This document shows, in pieces, positions 7,346-16,261 of a stretch of 64,000 nucleotides of DNA. A program made the translations under genes and the position numbers. The notes below the pieces were generated by a model, which was not told the DNA's origin, did not search any database, and was given only the letters and a program-made list of their open reading frames with translations. Each line of letters opens with the position of its first letter. Position 1 is the stretch's first letter. Location: NCBI GenBank assembly GCA_910578425.1, contig CAJTQX010000009.1:1-64000 (forward strand), read 5' to 3'. The stretch is from an uncultured Anaerotignum sp. GTDB taxonomy: Bacteria > Bacillota > Clostridia > Lachnospirales > Anaerotignaceae.

Positions 7346-9292
7346 ATGTTTGGTTATGTAAAGGTCGGCGCGGCAGTTCCGAAGCTGCGCGTTGCTGACT
7401 GTATCTATAATAAAGAAGAAATACTAAAATCCGCAAAGGATGCAGCGGCGAAAGGTGTGCGCGTTCTTGCTTTTCCTGAACTTTGCGTGACTGGGTACAG
7501 CTGTGCAGATCTCTTTTTCCAGAAATCGCTTCTTTCTGCTGCAGAAGCCGCTGTTGCGGAGATTGCTGCAGAAACGGCAGAACTGGAACTCCTGCTTGCT
7601 GTCGGCGCACCCGTCCCTGCGGACAACCGTATATTTAACTGCGCGGTTGTGCTTTACCACGGGAAAATTCTGGGTATCGTGCCAAAAACCTTTATCCCCA
7701 ATTACAGCGAATTTTACGAAGAACGCTGGTTTGCCGGAGCAAATGACCTGCTTTCTGAGAATATCTGCTACGCGGGCCAGATAACCCCTATTGGAAATGA
7801 TGTTCTGTTTGCCGCAGACGGTATACCGGATCTGAAAATCGGTATTGAGATATGCGAGGACCTCTGGACGCCCATACCGCCCAGTTCCTATCAGAGTCTG
7901 TATGGCGCAACGCTGATTCTCAATCTTTCTGCCAGCAATGAGCTTGCCGCAAAACCTGATTATCGCCGCCAGTTGACTGCACAGCAGTCTTCCCGCTGCC
8001 TCTCCGCCTATGTCTACGCTTCTGCGGGCATTGGTGAATCCACGCAGGATACTGTATTCAGCGGGCACAGCATAATCTGCGAAACCGGTTCGCTCCTTGC
8101 GGAAACAAAGCTGTTTCAGCGGGAAAGCCAGATGATTTTTGCGGATATTGATTTAGAACTGATTCTTCATGAGCGCAGAAAACGTTCTACATTTATGGCA
8201 CAGCTGCAACAGCCTGAGGCACAGCGGTTTTACCGCCAGGTTGGCTTTGGTATGAAGGACGCGCCGCTTGACGGCTTTGAATGGCATCGTCCGGTTTCCC
8301 CCGCTCCCTTCCTGCCCCCGCAGGATTCTTCTCTGGACGCACGGTGCAGAAACATTTTCGGCATACAGGTGACTGGACTTGCCAGAAGAATGGAACATAC
8401 CCATGCAGATACGCTGGTTATCGGCATCTCCGGCGGACTCGATTCTACCCTCGCGCTGCTGGTTGCCGTCAAAGCGTGTGATTTCCTTGGCCTTGACCGC
8501 AGTCACGTTCTCGGCGTTACCATGCCCGGCTTTGGGACGACAGACCGCACATATCAGAATGCGCTGAACCTGATGAAGGCTCTCGGCGTATCTCAGCAGG
8601 AAATTTCCATTCGTGACGCGGCTTTGCAGCATTTTAAGGACATTGGACATGACCCCTCTGTCCATGACGTAACCTACGAAAATACACAGGCAAGGGAACG
8701 TACTCAAATCCTTATGGATTTAGCAAACCAGACCAATGGGCTTGTAGTCGGTACAGGCGATCTTTCCGAACTTGCGCTCGGCTGGGCAACTTATAACGGC
8801 GACCATATGTCCATGTATGGTGTAAATGCAGGAATACCCAAAACACTGATCCGCGTGCTGGTAAACTGGATTGCACATACAGACGAGGTCAATCAGACAG
8901 CCTCTGCTATTCTGCTGGATGTACTTGATACGCCTATCAGCCCGGAACTTCTGCCGCCCGATGCGGAAGGCAAAATCGACCAGAAAACCGAGGACCTTGT
9001 TGGGCCGTATGAGCTTCATGACTTTTTCCTCTACCAGATTCTGCGTTTTGGTTTTTCACCCGCAAAGGTGCTGTTTTTGGCGGAAAAGGCTTTTCAGGGT
9101 GCGTATAGCCGCGAAACATTGCTAAAATGGCTGAAAAATTTTTACCGCCGGTTCTTTATTCAGCAATTCAAACGCTCCTGTCTGCCGGATGGTCCGAAGA
9201 TCGGCGCACTTTGCCTTTCTCCACGCAGCGACTGGAGAATGCCTACGGATGCTTCCAGCCGTATCTGGCTGGACGAAGTGGACAAGCTGTGA
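7346..9292 (+). CDS. nadE: Glutamine-dependent NAD+ synthetase
   Basis: A 648-residue two-domain enzyme that makes NAD+ from deamido-NAD+ using glutamine. Residues 1-280 form the nitrilase-type glutaminase with its Glu-Lys-Cys triad: FPELCVTGYSC, VPKTFIPNY and IGIEICEDLW. Residues from about 340 form the ATP-pyrophosphatase synthetase domain with the P-loop ISGGLDSTLALL. The length fits the glutamine-using class rather than the short ammonia-dependent one. AAGGAGG precedes the ATG. It lies in one strand block with lexA upstream and the aro operon 96 bases downstream. Confidence 0.97.
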   Translation: MFGYVKVGAAVPKLRVADCIYNKEEILKSAKDAAAKGVRVLAFPELCVTGYSCADLFFQKSLLSAAEAAVAEIAAETAELELLLAVGAPVPADNRIFNCAVVLYHGKILGIVPKTFIPNYSEFYEERWFAGANDLLSENICYAGQITPIGNDVLFAADGIPDLKIGIEICEDLWTPIPPSSYQSLYGATLILNLSASNELAAKPDYRRQLTAQQSSRCLSAYVYASAGIGESTQDTVFSGHSIICETGSLLAETKLFQRESQMIFADIDLELILHERRKRSTFMAQLQQPEAQRFYRQVGFGMKDAPLDGFEWHRPVSPAPFLPPQDSSLDARCRNIFGIQVTGLARRMEHTHADTLVIGISGGLDSTLALLVAVKACDFLGLDRSHVLGVTMPGFGTTDRTYQNALNLMKALGVSQQEISIRDAALQHFKDIGHDPSVHDVTYENTQARERTQILMDLANQTNGLVVGTGDLSELALGWATYNGDHMSMYGVNAGIPKTLIRVLVNWIAHTDEVNQTASAILLDVLDTPISPELLPPDAEGKIDQKTEDLVGPYELHDFFLYQILRFGFSPAKVLFLAEKAFQGAYSRETLLKWLKNFYRRFFIQQFKRSCLPDGPKIGALCLSPRSDWRMPTDASSRIWLDEVDKL

Positions 9293-9388
9293 GTTCATCT
9301 CTCCTATTATGACTGGGCAGGGATTTTCTAATTGGGAAGGCAGCAGATAAGGATATATGTAATGTTTTGTGATAAAGGAGGCAGAGCG

Positions 9389-10444
9389 ATGGTTGCTATA
9401 TTAAAACCCGAAACAAGTGAAGAACAAATTCTCAACCTGAAAAAATGGCTGGAAAACAACGGAATTGAATTGCATATTACACGCGGCAGGAGCCGCATTA
9501 TTGCCAGTCTTACGGGTGATACCTCGGACATGGATATCGACTTGATCCGCTCATTTGACATTGTGGAAAACGTCCAACGCATACAGGAACCCTTCAAGAA
9601 AACCAGCCGGAAATTCCACAACGGCAATCTTGCAGTAGATATTGACGGCGTAAAAATCGGCGGCGGCAATTTCCAGATTATCGCCGGCCCCTGCTCCGTA
9701 GAAAGCGAGGAGCAAATCTGTTATATCGCGGAGTGTGTCAAAAAATCCGGAGCCGGATTGCTGCGGGGGGGCGCGTTCAAGCCCCGCACCTCCCCCTACT
9801 CCTTCCAGGGGCTGAAGGGCGACGGGCTGAAACTGCTTTTGGAGGCAAAAGAAAAAACGGGACTGCCTATCGTTTCCGAAATCATGAACGCAGTCCATAT
9901 TCCTATGTTTGAAGATGTAGATTTAGTACAGGTCGGCGCACGGAATATGCAGAATTTTGAACTGCTCAAGGAACTCGGAAAAATACAAAAGCCCATACTG
10001 CTCAAACGCGGCCTTGCCAATACGATTGACGAGCTTCTGATGAGCGCGGAATACATCATGACTGGCGGAAACGAAAATATCATACTTTGTGAACGTGGTA
10101 TCCGAACATTTGAAACCAGAACAAAGAACACACTTGATCTCTCCGCAATCCCTGTTCTGAAAAAACTGACGCATCTGCCTGTTGTAGTTGACCCGAGCCA
10201 TGCGGTAGGATATTCCCAGCTGGTGAAACCACTGGCAATGGCGGCAGTTGCCGTGGGTGCGGACGGGCTGATGATAGAAGTACATAATGATCCTTCCAGG
10301 GCCCTTTGCGATGGTCCGCAGTCCCTGACGCCAGAGGCATTTGACGATCTGGCAAAATCTGTATTCGCACTGCATCCCTTTGCCTGCAACTATGAAGAAG
10401 ATTCTCCGAACGAAAACAGGGCCTATGAGGATTATTTTTTCTAA
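9389..10444 (+). CDS. aroF: 3-deoxy-7-phosphoheptulonate (DAHP) synthase, type I-beta
   Basis: A 351-residue enzyme condensing phosphoenolpyruvate and erythrose-4-phosphate, the first step of the shikimate pathway. An N-terminal ferredoxin-like regulatory domain (residues 1-75) precedes the KDO8P-synthase-like barrel: IAGPCSVES, LRGGAFKPRTSPYSFQG, CERGIRTFE and VVDPSHAVG. The N-terminal extension is the kind that gives aromatic amino-acid feedback control in this class. AAAGGAGG fixes the ATG at 9389. It is the first gene of an aroF-aroB-aroA-aroC-(CM/aroQ) operon. Confidence 0.95.
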   Translation: MVAILKPETSEEQILNLKKWLENNGIELHITRGRSRIIASLTGDTSDMDIDLIRSFDIVENVQRIQEPFKKTSRKFHNGNLAVDIDGVKIGGGNFQIIAGPCSVESEEQICYIAECVKKSGAGLLRGGAFKPRTSPYSFQGLKGDGLKLLLEAKEKTGLPIVSEIMNAVHIPMFEDVDLVQVGARNMQNFELLKELGKIQKPILLKRGLANTIDELLMSAEYIMTGGNENIILCERGIRTFETRTKNTLDLSAIPVLKKLTHLPVVVDPSHAVGYSQLVKPLAMAAVAVGADGLMIEVHNDPSRALCDGPQSLTPEAFDDLAKSVFALHPFACNYEEDSPNENRAYEDYFF

Positions 10445-10482
10445 AACCGTCTGCCGCGGGCAAGGCAAAGGAGTCGGATAAA

Positions 10483-11562
10483 ATGGATACTGTAAGAAAA
10501 ATCATCGTCAGTGTTTCTACAGAATATGCCGTATTGATTGGGCGCGGACTTTTGGCACGAACAGGGGAAGAAATCAAAAAACGTATTGCCCCCTGCCGTG
10601 CGGCAGTGATTACAGACAGCAATGTATCTGAACTTTATGCGGAACGCGTGACAGGCTCTCTACAGAAAGCAGGATTTTCCTGCTGCCGTTTTGTGTTTCC
10701 TGCCGGAGAATCTTCTAAAAATATCCGCACCCTTTCCGATATTCTGGAATTTCTTGCGGAGCAGGAAATGACCCGCCAGGATATTATTATCGCTCTTGGA
10801 GGTGGTGTTGTCGGGGATATTGCGGGTTTCGCGGCAGCAGTCTACCAGAGAGGGATTCGTTTTATACTGCTCCCCACAACATTTCTGGCAGCAGTAGATT
10901 CCTCCATTGGCGGGAAAACGGCAATCGACCTGAGAACAGGAAAAAATCTGGCAGGGGCATTTTACCAGCCGCATCTTGTGCTTTGCGATACAGACACGCT
11001 TGAAACTCTTCCGACAGAAGCCTTTGCGGATGGCATAGCGGAAACCCTGAAATACGGTATACTCGGAAACAGGGGGCTTTTTGAAAAAACAGCCGCCGGT
11101 ATCACTCGAAAAGACTGGGAAAATGTAATTGAAACCTGTGTCAAAATGAAGCGGGATATTGTCACAGAAGATGAATACGATATGGCAAAACGGCAGCTTT
11201 TGAATCTGGGACATACGTTCGGACATGCTATTGAAAAACAGAGCAATTATACCATATCGCATGGAAAAGCTGTTGCCATCGGCCTGCACCTGATTGCACA
11301 AGCGGCAGAACAGCGTGGTATCGCGGAGCATGGGCTTGCCGAAGCCATACGTCGCGCCCTTGCCGCAAATGGCTTACCGACAGAAACAGAGTTTACCGCC
11401 GTTGAAATAATGGACGGGCTCCTGCGGGACAAAAAACGGCATGGCAGCAGGATTAGCTTTGTTTTTCCGGAAAAAATCGGCTCCTGCCGGATTATGGAAC
11501 TCACTATTGCAGAGGCAGCAGAGCTTGTTGAAAAACTACTTGGAAAAAACAGCATGGTTTGA
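10483..11562 (+). CDS. aroB: 3-dehydroquinate synthase
   Basis: A 359-residue NAD+- and divalent-metal-dependent enzyme converting DAHP to 3-dehydroquinate. Visible motifs are the NAD-binding GGGVVGDIAGF region, IGGKTAID, and the metal ligands in DGIAETLKYG and LNLGHTFGHAIE. The length is standard for the family. AAAGGAG lies upstream. It sits 38 bases after aroF and 30 before aroA. Confidence 0.97.
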   Translation: MDTVRKIIVSVSTEYAVLIGRGLLARTGEEIKKRIAPCRAAVITDSNVSELYAERVTGSLQKAGFSCCRFVFPAGESSKNIRTLSDILEFLAEQEMTRQDIIIALGGGVVGDIAGFAAAVYQRGIRFILLPTTFLAAVDSSIGGKTAIDLRTGKNLAGAFYQPHLVLCDTDTLETLPTEAFADGIAETLKYGILGNRGLFEKTAAGITRKDWENVIETCVKMKRDIVTEDEYDMAKRQLLNLGHTFGHAIEKQSNYTISHGKAVAIGLHLIAQAAEQRGIAEHGLAEAIRRALAANGLPTETEFTAVEIMDGLLRDKKRHGSRISFVFPEKIGSCRIMELTIAEAAELVEKLLGKNSMV

Positions 11563-11592
11563 TTTCACGGCATTTATAAAAGGAGAACTTGT

Positions 11593-12861
11593 ATGGATAT
11601 AAAAATAGGCAAAAACGCCTTGAGCGGACGCGTGCGAATCATTTCCTCAAAATCTGATGGGCATCGCGCGCTGATTTCTGCTGCCCTTGCCGACAGAGAC
11701 AGCCTTTTGCTGATGGACAGCTGGTCGGAGGATTTGGACGCAACAGCACGCTGTCTGGAATCACTTGGCGCGGAAATTACAAAAGAAACTGTCGGTGTTC
11801 TCGTTTCCCCCATTTTGGAAAATAGAAATAAAATTTCCGTTTTAGACTGCGGCGAAAGTGCTTCTACGCTCCGTTTTCTTCTGCCTGTCGCAGGTGCGCT
11901 TGGGCAGTCTGCCCGCTTTGAAGGTCGCGGACAGTTACCGGCACGCCCTATCGGCATACTGCTGGAAGAATTGGAACAGCATGGATGTACAGTTTCCGGT
12001 GAAAAACTACCGACAGAAATCAGCGGACAACTGCGCGGCGGAAGGTACACCCTGCCCGGCAATATCAGTTCCCAATTTGTCACAGGGCTGCTTTTTGCCC
12101 TTCCCCTGCTGGAAAAAAACAGTGAAATCCGGCTGACAACACGGATGGAATCGGAATCGTATATTGAAATGACATTGCATATGCTGAAAAAATTTGGTAT
12201 CCGTATTGAAAAGACGGAAGTCGGCGGCTATCAGGTGTATGGCAGGCAAACCTACCGTTCGCCCGGCATGATTCCCATTCAGGGCGATTGGTCTAACGCT
12301 TCGTTCTGGCTCACCGCGGGCGCGATTAACGGCAGTATTACCTGTCAGGGACTGGATACGCATTCCCCGCAAGGAGATAAGGAAATCCTCCCCCTTCTGG
12401 AAAAATTCGGCGCAGAAATCAAAACATATGCAAACGAAATTACGGTGTCGGCTGGCACTTTGGAAGGCTGCCGGATTGACGTTTCGCAAATTCCTGACTT
12501 GTTCCCCGTCCTCTGCATTGCGGCGGCTGCGGCAAAGGGAAAGACAGAGCTATATAACGCTGAGCGGCTGCGCATAAAAGAAAGTGACAGGCTGGCGGCA
12601 ATGGCGGAATGTCTGCGCAGGATTGGTGTGGAAGTGCAGGAAAAACCGGATGGACTTGTCATTGCAGGCGGTGTAAAGCCTCCCAAACAGCCTGTAGTAT
12701 TAGATTCTTATGGCGACCATCGTATCGTGATGGCTATGGCTGTTGCAGCGGCTTCATTTGGCATTGAAATCATCATAACAGGCGCGGAGGCTGTCAATAA
12801 GTCCTATCCTTCTTTTTTCGCAGAATTTCAAAAGCTGGGAGGTATGGCAAATGTCCTCTAG
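11593..12861 (+). CDS. aroA: EPSP synthase (3-phosphoshikimate 1-carboxyvinyltransferase)
   Basis: A 422-residue enzyme transferring the enolpyruvyl group of PEP to shikimate-3-phosphate. The usual two-lobed sequence is seen: SSKSDGHRALI near the start, DCGESASTLRFLLPV near residue 85, GDWSNASFWL in the middle, and RIKESDRLAAMA and DSYGDHRIVMAMA near the end. An AAGGAGA site precedes the ATG. The end overlaps aroC by 11 bases, pointing to translational coupling. Confidence 0.97.
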   Translation: MDIKIGKNALSGRVRIISSKSDGHRALISAALADRDSLLLMDSWSEDLDATARCLESLGAEITKETVGVLVSPILENRNKISVLDCGESASTLRFLLPVAGALGQSARFEGRGQLPARPIGILLEELEQHGCTVSGEKLPTEISGQLRGGRYTLPGNISSQFVTGLLFALPLLEKNSEIRLTTRMESESYIEMTLHMLKKFGIRIEKTEVGGYQVYGRQTYRSPGMIPIQGDWSNASFWLTAGAINGSITCQGLDTHSPQGDKEILPLLEKFGAEIKTYANEITVSAGTLEGCRIDVSQIPDLFPVLCIAAAAAKGKTELYNAERLRIKESDRLAAMAECLRRIGVEVQEKPDGLVIAGGVKPPKQPVVLDSYGDHRIVMAMAVAAASFGIEIIITGAEAVNKSYPSFFAEFQKLGGMANVL

Positions 12862-13927
12862 CTTTGGGGAACGGCTCAAAATCACGATATTTGGACAGTC
12901 ACATTCAGAGGCTGTCGGCATTGTCATAGACGGTCTGCCTGCTGGCGAACCAATCGATCCGGAACGCATCCAGCGTTTTCTGAAACGGCGCGCACCGGGG
13001 CGGAATGCTTACTCTAGCAGCCGAAAGGAACGAGATATTCCCCGCGTGCTTTCTGGCCTGTTCGAGGGAAAAACCTGCGGCGCACCGCTCTGTGCAGTGA
13101 TGGAAAATACAAACGCGAATCCAAAAGACTATGCACTGCTGAAAGACATACCTCGCCCCGGGCATGCGGATTATACAGCTTGGGTAAAATATAGCGGCGC
13201 AAACGATTACCGCGGCGGCGGGCATTTTTCCGGCAGGCTGACCGCTCCATTCTGCTTTGCGGGCGCGGTTTGCATACAGATTTTGGAGCAGCGCGGCGTT
13301 CATATTGGGGCGCATATCCTTTCTGTCCACAATGTCCCAGACACCCCTTTCGACCCTGTTTCGGTAGACAAAAAAATACTTCAGAATGTAACAGAAAAAG
13401 ACTTTCCTGTGCTGAATGATGACGCCGGAGCAGAGATGCAGGCTGTCATTGCAAAAGCAAAAGCCAATATGGAGTCTGTAGGCGGCATTGTGGAATGTGC
13501 CGTAACAGGTCTGCCCGCTGGTATAGGAGAGCCGATATTCGATGGTTTAGAGAGCCGTTTGTCAGCGGCTTTGTTCGCCATTCCCGCCGTAAAAGGTGTA
13601 GAGTTTGGTGAGGGATTCCGATCAGCCGCTTTGTTCGGTTCAGAAAATAATGACGCTTTTTTTTATAATGCCAATGGGCAGGTGCAAACAAAAACAAACC
13701 GCCATGGCGGCAGTCTGGGCGGCATTTCCAGCGGCATGCCCCTGATTATGCGTGTGGCTTTTAAGCCAACTCCCTCTATTGCCAGAGAACAGGAAAGCAT
13801 TTCCCTCAGCAGGCGGAAAAATACAAATCTTAATATCATTGGACGGCATGACCCCTGCATCGTCCCCAGAGCCGTACCCTGTGTAGAAGCGGCGGCGGCT
13901 GTTGCCCTGCTGGATCTTATGCTGTAG
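12851..13927 (+). CDS. aroC: Chorismate synthase
   Basis: A 358-residue FMN-dependent enzyme that makes chorismate from EPSP. Signature regions are GQSHSEAVGIVIDGLPAGE at the start, the FMN-region GGGHFSGRLTAPF, and RHDPCIVPRAVPCVEA near the C-terminus. Its GGAGG site lies inside the end of aroA. The fused chorismate mutase/dehydroquinase gene follows after 10 bases. Confidence 0.97.
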   Translation: MSSSFGERLKITIFGQSHSEAVGIVIDGLPAGEPIDPERIQRFLKRRAPGRNAYSSSRKERDIPRVLSGLFEGKTCGAPLCAVMENTNANPKDYALLKDIPRPGHADYTAWVKYSGANDYRGGGHFSGRLTAPFCFAGAVCIQILEQRGVHIGAHILSVHNVPDTPFDPVSVDKKILQNVTEKDFPVLNDDAGAEMQAVIAKAKANMESVGGIVECAVTGLPAGIGEPIFDGLESRLSAALFAIPAVKGVEFGEGFRSAALFGSENNDAFFYNANGQVQTKTNRHGGSLGGISSGMPLIMRVAFKPTPSIAREQESISLSRRKNTNLNIIGRHDPCIVPRAVPCVEAAAAVALLDLML

Positions 13928-13937
13928 AGGAGAAGAC

Positions 13938-14708
13938 ATGGACTTAAACATTTTTCGGAATAAAATCAACGAAATTGACGAGCAGATCATCGAGCTTTTT
14001 GTGGAGCGGATGCGTATAACGGCAAATATCGCCGAGGCAAAGGCAGCACAGAATCTGCCCATATTGGACTCCAGCCGAGAAAAGGCTGTTTTACAATATG
14101 TGAAGAAAAAAGCTGGCAAGGAATTTGAGGGCTATGCTGAAACGCTTTACCAGACTGTGTTTAACGTCAGTAAAAGCTATCAGTCCGGACTTATGGCAAC
14201 AAAGCCCTCCCCTTCCCGGAAGATTACTGCCGGAAATTACGGCCAAAAAAAACACATAAATCTGCTGGTACTCAATGGACCAAATATCAATATGCTTGGA
14301 ATTCGGGAAAAAAATATCTATGGAAATGAAACCTATGACGCCCTGCTCCAGCTTCTGGAGAAAACGTTTCAGGAAATCGGCGTAAAGGGTGAGGTTTTCC
14401 AATCCAATTCCGAAAGCGCGCTGGTTGAGCGCATACAGGCTGCTTATTCTGACCAGACCGATGGCATTATCATCAACCCTGCCGCTTATACGCACACCAG
14501 CATAGCCATTCTGGACGCGTTAAAAGCCGTAAGTCTTCCGGCTGTGGAAGTGCATATTTCCAACGTTGTAGAACGTGAAGCATTCCGACAGATTTCTTAT
14601 ACCGGTATGGCATGCATAAAAACAATTGCCGGCAAGGGATTTTATGGCTATGTGGAGGCGGTTCGCTTCTTAGCGGACTATATCGCTTCACGCCAGATAA
14701 AACAGTGA
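13938..14708 (+). CDS. Chorismate mutase fused to type II 3-dehydroquinate dehydratase
   Basis: A 256-residue two-domain protein. Residues 1-88 are an AroQ-class helical chorismate mutase with the active-site pattern kept (Arg7, Lys35, Asp44, Arg47, Glu48). After a short linker (about 89-105), residues 106-256 are a full-length type II dehydroquinase: LNGPNINMLGIREKNIYG with Arg123 and Tyr128, IINPAAYTHTS, and His206 in VEVHISN. One chain would therefore carry step 3 of the shikimate pathway and the first committed step from chorismate to Phe/Tyr. GAGGAGA fixes the start at 13938. It is the last gene of the aro operon; shikimate dehydrogenase and kinase are not in the window. The fold assignments are firm, and activity of both halves is inferred. 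Confidence 0.92.
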   Translation: MDLNIFRNKINEIDEQIIELFVERMRITANIAEAKAAQNLPILDSSREKAVLQYVKKKAGKEFEGYAETLYQTVFNVSKSYQSGLMATKPSPSRKITAGNYGQKKHINLLVLNGPNINMLGIREKNIYGNETYDALLQLLEKTFQEIGVKGEVFQSNSESALVERIQAAYSDQTDGIIINPAAYTHTSIAILDALKAVSLPAVEVHISNVVEREAFRQISYTGMACIKTIAGKGFYGYVEAVRFLADYIASRQIKQ

Positions 14709-14740
14709 ATCCTTCAAAGAGCCCTGAGCACTTCATACAA

Positions 14741-14766
14741 AAAAGCCGCCAGTAAGGCGGCTTTTA
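14741..14766 (+). terminator. Bidirectional terminator between aro operon and aminotransferase
   Basis: AAAAGCCGCC (14741-14750) pairs with GGCGGCTTTT (14756-14765) around a short loop, with A and T runs outside. It serves the plus-strand aro operon and probably the minus-strand aminotransferase. Confidence 0.85.
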
Positions 14767-14809
14767 CATAATATAAACGTTACTCAATATTCCTCATTCT
14801 GCTGCTCTA

Positions 14810-16159
14810 TTACCAGCCGCTGCGGAACTTCATAACATCATCAGAAATATTGCCGTTTTTGTAATCCTCAATGGACTCTGCAATAATCTGGAATGCCTTT
14901 TTCAGGTTTTCAGGCTTGATATTCAAAGGCGGCTGTATCCTCAGCACGTTTTCGCCCAGAGAAATAACCAGCAGGCCCTTTTCATATGAACGGTACAAAA
15001 CCTTAAACGTACCTTCACCATCAGGCACATCTTTGCCTGTTTCAGGGTCCTTCTTAGTAATAACCAGACCTCTGGACATGCCGATTCCCCTTGTCCCTGT
15101 CGCTACATCGGGGTGCTTCCTGCATACCTCGTCCAGCCCTTCCTGCATAAGAGCAGTATTGTCTGCAAGGATTTTCTGGAACTCGTCAGTACACATATAA
15201 TCAAACGCCGCAATGCCCGCGCTGCAGGAAAGCGCGTTGCCGCCCAGCGTAAACAGATGCGCCGGTGCGGGCAGACAGTCCATGATTTCGCTCCGCGCCA
15301 TAAACGCGCCCAGCGGCAGGCTTGCGCCCAATGATTTGCCCATGATAATGCCATCCGGAACAATGCCAAAATGTTCAATGGAGAACCACTTTCCTGTGCG
15401 CTGGAACGCCTGCTGCACTTCCTCCGCGATAAAGAGGATGCCATGCTTTTTGCAGAGGTCATAGAGTTTTTTCATAAAAATCTTATGGCCGGCAATCAGC
15501 CCTGCATCGCCCTGTATCGGCTCAATGATGACAGCCGCTACTTCTTCCGGCGGGAGGTACGTTGAAAACGCCATTTCTATCGCGCTTACACATTCCTTTT
15601 CACAGGTTTCATCGTCAATCGAAGCATCATAAAATGGGAAACTATAAATTTCAGGCAGAAACGGCCCCATCTTGGAACGCATACGGGTCGTTACTGTCGT
15701 CATGGAAGCAGAGCCATAGGTATTGCCATGATAAGCATTGATAAATGTAATGATTTTCGTCCTGCCTGTATACGCGCGGGCAAACTTTACTGCCGCATCA
15801 TTCGCGTCAGAGCCGCAGTTGCCAAAGCAGACCTTTGCATCAACGCCGCCGGGAAAAATGGAAACCAGACGCTCCGCGTATTCGATTCCTGCGCGGTTAT
15901 AAGTATACGCAGGCGTATACTGAGCATATAAATCAAGCTGTTTTTTAATCGCGTCATTGATGACGGGGAAACAGCTTCCCAGGTTCAGAGAAGACGCGCT
16001 GGAAAGAAAATCAATAAACGCGTTTCCATCCTCATCGTAAACCATATCTCCATCAACCTTCGCAACAGCCAGCGGATAATAAGAAAGGTGCTGGCATGGC
16101 GCGATCACTTTTTTGTCCCGCTCTACCCATGCGCTGCATTTCTCAGTATTCAAACCCAT
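14810..16159 (-). CDS. Class III PLP-dependent aminotransferase (GABA aminotransferase / isoleucine 2-epimerase-like)
   Basis: A 449-residue fold-type I PLP enzyme. Visible features are the cofactor-binding GNCGSDANDAAVKFAR and INAYHGNTYGS regions, the Asp-equivalent region FIAEEVQQAFQRTGKW, and the Schiff-base lysine in IIMGKSLGASLPLGAF. The EEVQQ and GKSLG context resembles the amino-acid racemase/isoleucine 2-epimerase branch as well as 4-aminobutyrate aminotransferases, so the substrate is undecided. AAGGAG lies before the ATG. It is co-directional with a YkvI-like transporter 102 bases upstream, suggesting uptake and conversion of one amino acid. Confidence 0.88.
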   Translation of the reverse strand: MGLNTEKCSAWVERDKKVIAPCQHLSYYPLAVAKVDGDMVYDEDGNAFIDFLSSASSLNLGSCFPVINDAIKKQLDLYAQYTPAYTYNRAGIEYAERLVSIFPGGVDAKVCFGNCGSDANDAAVKFARAYTGRTKIITFINAYHGNTYGSASMTTVTTRMRSKMGPFLPEIYSFPFYDASIDDETCEKECVSAIEMAFSTYLPPEEVAAVIIEPIQGDAGLIAGHKIFMKKLYDLCKKHGILFIAEEVQQAFQRTGKWFSIEHFGIVPDGIIMGKSLGASLPLGAFMARSEIMDCLPAPAHLFTLGGNALSCSAGIAAFDYMCTDEFQKILADNTALMQEGLDEVCRKHPDVATGTRGIGMSRGLVITKKDPETGKDVPDGEGTFKVLYRSYEKGLLVISLGENVLRIQPPLNIKPENLKKAFQIIAESIEDYKNGNISDDVMKFRSGW

Positions 16160-16261
16160 ATGTTACCACTCCTTACTTTCATACTCTCCTAAAATTTCTC
16201 TTTTGTTATTACAATTTATACCGCCCCTGTCAAAAGACTGGAGCGGTACGATTTGACGAAC

